This document shows, piece after piece, positions 34,622-42,027 of a stretch of DNA of 42,027 bases. Under the pieces are notes generated by a model. The model saw nothing but the letters and a program-made list of their open reading frames with translations, was not told the DNA's origin and searched no databases. Source of the stretch: Planctomycetota bacterium (lineage in GTDB: Bacteria; Planctomycetota; Planctomycetia; Planctomycetales; Planctomycetaceae). Location of the stretch: contig JAQCEJ010000043.1 of assembly GCA_027618475.1 (NCBI GenBank), positions 1 through 42,027 of the forward strand, given 5' to 3'. Position numbers and translations under genes: made by a program. Each line of letters starts with the position of its first letter. Positions within the stretch are counted from its first letter, which is position 1.

Positions 34622-35533
34622 ATGTCGGGAATGCTTGCGATGATCGAATTCATGGGGCAGACGCTCGACACCTCAGATTTCGCTGTAATCGGTTTACTGA
34701 TTCTACTGGAAGGAGTGTTGTCGATCGACAATGCTCTCGTATTGGGACTGTTGGCAAAACGACTGCCAAAACATCAGCAAAAGCGCGCACTGACGTATGG
34801 ACTCGTCGGGGCGTTTGCATTCCGTATTATTGCGATCGGAACGGCGAGTTTTTTATTGCGATGGCGTATCGTCAAATTGATTGGCGGTGGTTACCTCATT
34901 TACGTCGCCGTCAAACATTTCTTCTTCGAATCGCAGGAAGAAGTCGAAGAGGAGATGGTCGCCGATGAAGAAGGGCGTCCCAGCCTGCTGAATCGAGAGA
35001 CGCATCAGCCGCTCACCGCCGAACAAGAAAAAATCGAAATTGAAGAACGTGCACCGTTTGTTGAGGTTGCCGAGAAAGCAATGCCCGAGATCGGCAAGGC
35101 GAAGTTCTGGCCGACCGTGGTTGTTATCGAACTCACCGACATCGCCTTTGCCGTCGATTCTATTCTTGCAGCAATCGCGTTAGTCGGATCGCCGCCACCG
35201 GGGCATCCTGCGGATGCGTTTCATCCAAAGTTGTGGGTCGTGATCACCGGCGGAATTCTTGGCGTAATTTTGATGCGATTTGCCGCCGTCGTGTTTATCC
35301 GGTTGCTGGAGAAATTCCCACGGTTCGAAGTCTCTGCGTATCTGCTGGTCACTGTCATCGGTTTGAAACTCGTTGCCGACTGGGGATTCAACACACCCGA
35401 ACATCCTCACACCGTCGATTTCCACGACTGGAAACACCCGGCATTCTGGACGTTCTGGATTGGGATGATCGTCTGCTTCGGCGTCGGGTTCATCCCGAAA
35501 AAGGGGAAGAAGATCGAACTGATGGAGCACTGA
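34622..35533 (+). CDS. TerC/Alx family membrane protein
   Basis: This 303-residue membrane protein has about seven hydrophobic helices and the paired acidic motifs of the TerC family: EGVLSIDNALVLG (Asp36, Asn37) in the first half and ELTDIAFAVDSI (Asp173, Asp179) in the second. Between them is a 60-residue acidic loop (about 104-160, EEVEEEMVADEEG). TerC/Alx proteins are linked to manganese export and tellurite resistance; metal efflux is the best inference here. The start is ATG 34622 with AAAAGGG ten bases upstream; TTG 34616 is less likely. I looked for a yybP-ykoY manganese riboswitch in the 130-base gap to tyrA and did not find its signature. The C-terminal coding end lies just before the palindromic repeat at 35540. 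Confidence 0.92.
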   Translation: MSGMLAMIEFMGQTLDTSDFAVIGLLILLEGVLSIDNALVLGLLAKRLPKHQQKRALTYGLVGAFAFRIIAIGTASFLLRWRIVKLIGGGYLIYVAVKHFFFESQEEVEEEMVADEEGRPSLLNRETHQPLTAEQEKIEIEERAPFVEVAEKAMPEIGKAKFWPTVVVIELTDIAFAVDSILAAIALVGSPPPGHPADAFHPKLWVVITGGILGVILMRFAAVVFIRLLEKFPRFEVSAYLLVTVIGLKLVADWGFNTPEHPHTVDFHDWKHPAFWTFWIGMIVCFGVGFIPKKGKKIELMEH

Positions 35534-35539
35534 TGAGGT

Positions 35540-35638
35540 GAATGACGAAATCAGAATGTCGAATCAATGACGAAGCACGAATGACCAAATATCGAAATGG
35601 TTATCTCATTACTCGTTGTCATTCGGATTTTGTCATTC
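35540..35638. repeat. Imperfect inverted repeat with internal AATGAC(G/C)AA copies
   Basis: A 21-base arm at 35540-35560 pairs with 35618-35638 with three mismatches (18 of 21). The 57-base centre holds two further copies of AATGAC(G/C)AA at 35566-35574 and 35580-35588, after the first at 35541-35549. The element lies between convergent genes. Its right arm forms the last codons of the ABC gene, so the sequence MTKSE can be read from both strands, each arm supplying one copy. It looks like a short mobile or REP-like intergenic element, not a terminator, because the loop is long and no T run follows. Confidence 0.7.
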
Positions 35639-36632
35639 CTCCTTTCAATGAGCCGTTCCGCTGCTGCGTGAAGACATCCGCAATCACATCTTCCAGCGGG
35701 CGTTCCTGCACCCCGACATCTTCGATTTCGTAACAGCTCAGCAAACTCGATAGAATCGCTGGAATCTGTTGACGCGGAACTTCCAGTTTCACTCGCGGCG
35801 GAACCGCTTCGATCACCCGTCCATATCGCGATAAGTCATTGGGAATGGTCGACTGTGAAAATTGCAGGTGAATCAATTTGTGCTGACTGAACCGATCGAC
35901 AATTTCGGCGAGTGGTCCGTCATGATGAATGATTCCTTCGTTAATGATAACCGCTCTCTTACACAGCGCTTCGACATCCTTCATATAATGACTCGTGAGA
36001 ATGACCGTGACTTGCTGTTCGGCCTGATACTGTTTCAGAAATTCCTGCACAGTACGCTGTGAAACGACGTCGAGTCCGATGGTCGGTTCATCCAGCAGCA
36101 AGATTTCAGGCTGATGAAGCAACGAGGCAATGAGCTCCATCCGCATCCGCTCGCCCAGCGATAGTTCGCGTACCGGCTGATCGATGACATGCCTCACTTC
36201 CAACAGGCTCGTGAGTGCGTCCATCCTCTGTAGGAATTCATCCTCCGGAATGCGGTAAATCTGTTGATGCAACCGGAATGATTCTTGTGCGGGGAGATCC
36301 CACCAGAGCTGGTTTTTTTGCCCCATCACCAGCGAGAACCGACGGCGATACGCGACCTCTCGCTTCCAGGGGACATACCCAAGTACGGTCGCCTCTCCCG
36401 AAGTCGGATGAATGAGTCCCGAAAGAAGTTTAAGCGTCGTCGTTTTCCCCGCACCGTTCGGGCCGAGGAACGCAACCATCTCGCCGGTTTCGATCTCGAA
36501 ACTGACATCGCGTACCGCTTCGACGACGCGATACTCGCGACGAAACAAGCCCCGCCATGAGGCAAGCAGTCCTTCGCGCTTTTTGTAAACTCGGTAGGTT
36601 TTCGTCAGATTCTCAACATGGATCGCTGTCAT
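35619..36632 (-). CDS. ABC transporter ATP-binding protein (ABC-2 exporter type)
   Basis: This 337-residue ATPase has all catalytic motifs: Walker [10 protein letters not shown] at 57-65, Q-loop region [12 protein letters not shown] near 103-114, signature LSLGER at 157-162, Walker B ILLLDEP at 177-183 and H-loop His215. The [10 protein letters not shown] sequence and the 100-residue C-terminal extension are typical of ATPases that drive ABC-2 family exporters of the daunorubicin/viologen type. No permease gene is adjacent: upstream lies a zinc-ribbon membrane protein and downstream a convergent TerC gene, so the partner is elsewhere or lost. The last residues (GGMTKSE) come from the palindromic repeat at 35540-35638, which probably replaced the original C-terminus. 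The start is ATG 36632. Confidence 0.93.
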   Translation of the reverse strand: MTAIHVENLTKTYRVYKKREGLLASWRGLFRREYRVVEAVRDVSFEIETGEMVAFLGPNGAGKTTTLKLLSGLIHPTSGEATVLGYVPWKREVAYRRRFSLVMGQKNQLWWDLPAQESFRLHQQIYRIPEDEFLQRMDALTSLLEVRHVIDQPVRELSLGERMRMELIASLLHQPEILLLDEPTIGLDVVSQRTVQEFLKQYQAEQQVTVILTSHYMKDVEALCKRAVIINEGIIHHDGPLAEIVDRFSQHKLIHLQFSQSTIPNDLSRYGRVIEAVPPRVKLEVPRQQIPAILSSLLSCYEIEDVGVQERPLEDVIADVFTQQRNGSLKGGMTKSE

Positions 36633-36707
36633 GGCGATATGTTAGACAACCGGTAAGAAACTTGCGAGTATATGCGAAGGGAAGAACTCGCCCTGCCCGC
36701 TATCGAG

Positions 36708-37454
36708 TCATTTCGGCGTCACATTTTGTTCGGTTGGCGGTCGCGGAGTTGAAGAACGGCGAGGAAATCCAGAACGAGGCGAACGGCCGCGTGAAGATTC
36801 GCTTTCACTGCCAGATTCGTCTGTCAATTCCGTTTTCTCTTCAGGATTTGAAGCATTCGGCGGAAGCGGATCGGGACGTTCGGCCGTTTGTGTTGGCCGT
36901 TGATGAGAAAAAAACGACGATTGCTGGATCGGTCGTTGTGGCCCATGGCCGCGTCCTTTGCCGTGCATTCGCCACAACCAGATTTTCTCGTTTTGAAGTC
37001 GAATCATTTCGTCCTTGCTGAGCGTATGCTTGACATTATCGTCCGACAGTTTTGCTTCGATTTCATCGAGTTTTTCAGCCGACGGCAATTTTCCAAATTG
37101 TCGAACGTACTTTTCTTCAATGTCGTCATCGGAAAGATCTCCGGCGAGTTGTTCGATCGCCTGCGTAGCCGCTTCGGACTTGGCTTCTTCCACTTTCAGA
37201 TTATCCATCACTCCGGCCAATTGAGTATTGATCCCGAGCTTTTCTATCTTTTCGAACGCGGCCATACCGATCGAGGCGAGCGCCGTGATAATCGAAACCG
37301 TCGTGACGACTACACCTTTGGCGGCACCGAACAATGTCTGGTTGCTGCTGCACAAGGGACAAACGCGTGCCCGTGCATGAATTTCGGCATAACAGAACTT
37401 ACACGATTTCATCTTGCTGTCATCGGAATAATTGATTTGATATTTCGATCGCAA
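36708..37454 (-). CDS. Zinc-ribbon membrane protein with disordered tail, unknown function
   Basis: I do not recognise a named family. This 248-residue protein has a zinc ribbon with Cys18, Cys21, Cys32 and Cys35 (CKFC, then CPLC), one hydrophobic segment at about 46-66 (AKGVVVTTVSIITALASIG), an acidic helical region (85-150, with repeated LSDD) and a Pro/Ser/Arg/Glu-rich tail from about 165 that is probably disordered. The start is decided by AGGAGG at 37461-37466 (minus strand), six bases before TTG 37454. ATG 37412, 14 codons later, has no such site. The zinc ribbon followed directly by a membrane segment suggests a cytoplasmic N-terminus anchored in the inner membrane. It lies 75 bases upstream of the ABC ATPase on the same strand; a functional link is possible but unproven. 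Confidence 0.7.
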   Translation of the reverse strand: MRSKYQINYSDDSKMKSCKFCYAEIHARARVCPLCSSNQTLFGAAKGVVVTTVSIITALASIGMAAFEKIEKLGINTQLAGVMDNLKVEEAKSEAATQAIEQLAGDLSDDDIEEKYVRQFGKLPSAEKLDEIEAKLSDDNVKHTLSKDEMIRLQNEKIWLWRMHGKGRGHGPQRPIQQSSFFSHQRPTQTAERPDPLPPNASNPEEKTELTDESGSESESSRGRSPRSGFPRRSSTPRPPTEQNVTPK

Positions 37455-37460
37455 CGTTCG

Positions 37461-37466
37461 CCTCCT
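37461..37466 (-). promoter_or_regulatory. Ribosome binding site AGGAGG for a TTG start
   Basis: On the minus strand a full AGGAGG lies six bases before TTG 37454 of the zinc-ribbon protein. It decides the unusual TTG start over the downstream ATG. Confidence 0.8.
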
Positions 37467-37622
37467 GCGTTCTGGCGCCTGTCGAGAGAGACAATTGGGG
37501 CGGAATGATACGACGAATCGGCGATTTGACGAAAGGCCAAAATTCTTGGTGCATTCTCGTTCTGTGGTTCAACTTGGAGATACCGGTTTTCAACGCTTCG
37601 CTGTACCGATCATTCCGGGGAC

Positions 37623-39107
<1,485 letters not shown>

Positions 39108-39129
39108 TTCGTGAATTTCGAGTGCGGCC

Positions 39130-42027
39130 TTAATTTCGCGTCACCGTTTCATCCAAATTCAAAATCAAATTGGCGATCAATGTATATGCCGCGAGTTCGG
39201 TTGGGTCCAAGTCTGCGTTCGGAATCGACTCACCCACCGATACGACTTTCTTCGCAGCGGCGATATCGTTCTTGTAGCGAGCGAGATACTGGTCGAAGGT
39301 TCTTGAAACGATGTCGAGTTCGTCGACTCCCGGTTCGCGCGACAGTGCCGTTATAAATGCAAAGGAGATGCGTTCGGCAGGCGTTGCTCCCCCTTCGGTC
39401 ATGATCCGTTCGGCGAAGGCCCTTGCCGCTTCAAAGTGCTGCGTGTCGTTCATCAGTTGCAGCGCCTGTAGCGGCGTGTTACTGCGCTCGCGGCGCGAAC
39501 AGAACTGCTCGCGGTTCGGGGCGTCGAAGTTACTCATAAATGGCGGCGGGGCCGTCCGTTTGAGGAACGTGTATATGCTGCGGCGATACAAATCGTCGCC
39601 GTGATCTTGCAAGTAATACCGTGTGTTACTGTCGCTGTAGCCGACCGGTTCCCAGATATTCGGCGGCTGGTAACTGTTGACGCCTCGGCCTCCCATTTCG
39701 AGATTGATAAGTCCGCCGACGTACAACGCATTATCGCGAATCTGCTCGGCGTCGAGTCGAAATCGCGGCCCGCGGGCGTACAATCGGTTCTCTGGATCGC
39801 GTTCCAGCAACTCGGGCGTCAATTGCGACTCTTGCCGAAACGCCGCTGAGGTGACGAGCATCCGCACAAAAGCCTTCGTGTCCCAACCGCTTTCGCGATA
39901 ATGCACCGCCAGCCAGTCGAGTAGTTCGGGATGGCTCGGCACATCGCCGCGCGTACCGAAGTCGTCGCTGGTCTTGACGAGCCCGATGCCGAAGAACTGC
40001 TGCCAGTAGCGGTTCACCGTCACGCGAGCCGTCAGCGGATGTTCCGGCGAAAGGAGCCAATGGGCGAGGTCAAGCCGCGTCGCCCGTTTGTCGGGTTCGG
40101 CTTTTTGCAGTGCCGGAAAGATCGCAGGGACCGCCGGTTCGACCTGTTCATCGGGTTTGTCGTACTGGCCGCGAAGCATGACAAAAGCATCGCGAGGTTC
40201 TTCGAGTTCCTTGAAAATAAATGTTCCGGGAATTGATTCCTCAAGCGTCGTTCTCGCAGCACGGGCGGCGATGTAGGCATTTAATCGCCGGCCTAGGTCA
40301 GAATCGTTCGCCGGGCGATAAATCGTTGTGAGATAGAACTGCAACAGTTGCCGGCGCTGCTCGTCGGTCGTGTTCTCGTCGAGTCCCGTCTTAAGCAGCT
40401 CGCTCAATTCTTTGGCGGTGCCGGCCGTGTCTTTGTCCTTACGCGATTGCGTCCACGCGGTGAACGACGTTCGGGGATCGATTTTCGGATCGACCTCCCC
40501 AGTGATCGTCAATGCGTCCCACCACACCTTGCCGCCGAATTGAGCCAGCGTGATACCGGTCACCATCTCCCCTGCTCCGAGTCCGAGTTTGTCAGCGGAG
40601 ATCTCCAGTCGCATCCACTGGCCGGGGATCGGAATGTCGCCGATGCGATCGCCATCGGCGTCGGCAGTCCAGACAAATCGTTTGTTGTTTTTGTCTGTTG
40701 TGATTTCCAGCCGCAACGACAGCGGGACTGAACCGGTATCGACAAAGACCGAGGCCGACACCGTTGCATTTTCGGGGATAATCCAGGGGACAACAGGACT
40801 GTTAAACTTGTCGTGATAATTGTTCGCACTCGCTTGTCGCAGCGATCGTTTTCCCAGCGCCGGTTCGATAACCGTTTCCGGGCTCCAGATCGACTTGTTC
40901 CGCGATGAACAACTCACCGCCGAATCTTGCGGAAAAAGATCATCGAGCCAGACATCGGTGATGGCTATTTTAGCTGCGGACGACTCATCGGTCGCTGTCG
41001 CCGGGTCTTGATAATTCGCCTCGTTCACTCCTTCGTCGAACACCCGCTTCGCTTCGGTCTCCTGTGAAGCGAGTGCGGCAATCGTGGCTTTCTGCTCGGG
41101 GCTCGCCACTTTGAAAAATGGATCGGTGTAATTGATGTTCTTATCCATCGCAGGGTCGGCGGCGGAGTAGAAGAACGAATACATCGAATAGAATTCTTTC
41201 GTCGTCAGCGGATCGAACTTGTGATCGTGACAGACCGCACACCCGCCGGTCAGACCCATCCAGATTTGAATCGCCGTGCTCGTCCGGTCGACGGCGTAGC
41301 GATACAGAAACTCTTTATCGATCGAACCTCCTTCGCTCGTCGTCACATTGCAGCGGTTGAAGCCGGTGGCGACCAGTTGATCGTTCGTCGGCTCGGGCAA
41401 CAAATCGCCGGCCAGTTGCTCGATGGTGAATTCATCAAACGGCAAATTTTCATTGAACGCCTTAATCACCCAGTCGCGATAGGCCCACATCGTTCGTTCG
41501 TTGTCGAGATGCAGACCGTGAGTGTCGGCATAGCGGGCCACGTCGAGCCAATGCCGGGCCATCTCTTCACCGTACCGCGGCGAGGCGAGATAACGGTCGA
41601 CCATATGTTCGTACGCTTCGGGTGAAGTATCCGCCAGATACTCGGCGACCTCACTCGGGGTCGGCGGTAAACCGGTCAAGGCAAATGAGACCCGGCGGAT
41701 CAGCGTCGATCGATCGGCCTGTGGTCGCGGTGCGAGCCCTTCATGGTCCAGCCGCGCAAGCAAGAATCGATCGATCGGATTCTTCGACCACTCGGCGCGA
41801 GCAACGTTTGGTATGTCCGACAGCGTCGGCGTCTCGAATGCCCAATGCTTTTGGTAACCTGCCCCCTGCTCGATCCACTGGCGGATCGTCGCTTTCTCTC
41901 CCTCCGTCAGCGTCTTTTTCGAATCGGGGGGAGGCATCACGATGTCGGCGTCGGTCGAAATGATTCGCTGCCAGACGAGGCTGTTTTCGGGATTGCCGGG
42001 TTTGATTGCAAAACGTCCCTCGCGTTC
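39130..42027 (-). CDS. DUF1549/DUF1553 (PSCyt1-type) protein, 5' end outside window
   Basis: The frame is open to the last base of the window, so the N-terminus, signal peptide and first CxxCH are missing; 965 residues are visible. The visible part begins in the PSCyt1 region ([11 protein letters not shown], then [14 protein letters not shown]). DUF1549 follows ([29 protein letters not shown]), with [11 protein letters not shown] at about visible residues 263-273. Between DUF1549 and DUF1553 lies a beta-sandwich of about 160 residues (visible residues 354-514, with [12 protein letters not shown] near its end), the slot that holds a LamG domain in the paralogue at 23854. DUF1553 runs from about 645 to 870 ([25 protein letters not shown]). 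An internal GTG at 41940 is not the true start. The DUF1501 partner follows 22 bases downstream. Confidence 0.92.
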   Translation of the reverse strand, partial: EREGRFAIKPGNPENSLVWQRIISTDADIVMPPPDSKKTLTEGEKATIRQWIEQGAGYQKHWAFETPTLSDIPNVARAEWSKNPIDRFLLARLDHEGLAPRPQADRSTLIRRVSFALTGLPPTPSEVAEYLADTSPEAYEHMVDRYLASPRYGEEMARHWLDVARYADTHGLHLDNERTMWAYRDWVIKAFNENLPFDEFTIEQLAGDLLPEPTNDQLVATGFNRCNVTTSEGGSIDKEFLYRYAVDRTSTAIQIWMGLTGGCAVCHDHKFDPLTTKEFYSMYSFFYSAADPAMDKNINYTDPFFKVASPEQKATIAALASQETEAKRVFDEGVNEANYQDPATATDESSAAKIAITDVWLDDLFPQDSAVSCSSRNKSIWSPETVIEPALGKRSLRQASANNYHDKFNSPVVPWIIPENATVSASVFVDTGSVPLSLRLEITTDKNNKRFVWTADADGDRIGDIPIPGQWMRLEISADKLGLGAGEMVTGITLAQFGGKVWWDALTITGEVDPKIDPRTSFTAWTQSRKDKDTAGTAKELSELLKTGLDENTTDEQRRQLLQFYLTTIYRPANDSDLGRRLNAYIAARAARTTLEESIPGTFIFKELEEPRDAFVMLRGQYDKPDEQVEPAVPAIFPALQKAEPDKRATRLDLAHWLLSPEHPLTARVTVNRYWQQFFGIGLVKTSDDFGTRGDVPSHPELLDWLAVHYRESGWDTKAFVRMLVTSAAFRQESQLTPELLERDPENRLYARGPRFRLDAEQIRDNALYVGGLINLEMGGRGVNSYQPPNIWEPVGYSDSNTRYYLQDHGDDLYRRSIYTFLKRTAPPPFMSNFDAPNREQFCSRRERSNTPLQALQLMNDTQHFEAARAFAERIMTEGGATPAERISFAFITALSREPGVDELDIVSRTFDQYLARYKNDIAAAKKVVSVGESIPNADLDPTELAAYTLIANLILNLDETVTRN

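Noticed and set aside
36888-37508. Plus-strand frame of 206 codons opposite the zinc-ribbon gene
   Set aside because: The minus-strand frame has CxxC pairs, a membrane segment and a perfect AGGAGG; the plus-strand frame has no coherent domain.

Overview
This window looks like chromosomal DNA of a planctomycete, probably of the order Planctomycetales. The call rests on gene content: two genes with the planctomycete cytochrome/DUF1549/DUF1553 architecture, each followed by a Tat-exported DUF1501 gene, two very large PVC-type heme-binding CxxCH proteins, a DUF1080 protein, two formylglycine sulfatases, a LamG protein and a giant coiled-coil membrane protein. I see no rRNA, tRNA, CRISPR array, prophage, transposase or integrase.

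Layout. 1-11783 (+): the 3' part of a giant coiled-coil membrane protein; rluB and pyrK close together; a secreted heme-binding/HEAT protein with a DUF1080 protein; a phosphodiesterase-fold protein. 11795-12439 (-): a secreted thioredoxin-fold protein. 12880-20500 (+): sulfatase, sulfatase, a SASA-type esterase homologue that has lost its catalytic residues, an unrecognised secreted helical protein and a Swt1-like HEPN protein with two membrane segments and a zinc ribbon. 20508-27555 (-): an apparent three-gene unit of DUF1549/DUF1553 protein with inserted LamG, DUF1501 protein, and a LamG domain split by a seven-repeat propeller. 27925-30475 (+): a prenyltransferase-like toroid protein with a CxxCH motif, a strong terminator, and an MFS transporter. 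30541-34489 (-): tyrA and a second PVC-type heme protein. 34622-35533 (+): a TerC-family protein. 35619-42027 (-): a second DUF1549/DUF1553 and DUF1501 pair (the first gene runs off the window), a zinc-ribbon membrane protein and an ABC ATPase whose last codons lie in a palindromic intergenic repeat.

Functionally, most of the window encodes exported machinery that planctomycetes carry in many copies: sulfatases, carbohydrate-binding folds and c-type heme proteins. Breakdown of complex sulfated polysaccharides is a reasonable inference but is not shown by the sequence. Core metabolism (rluB, pyrK, tyrA) is interspersed. No complete known defence or mobile system is visible. The most unusual items are the esterase-like pseudoenzyme, the phosphodiesterase homologue with a rewritten metal site, the membrane-anchored HEPN protein, the nested LamG/propeller protein, and the inverted repeat that supplies the end of the ABC gene.
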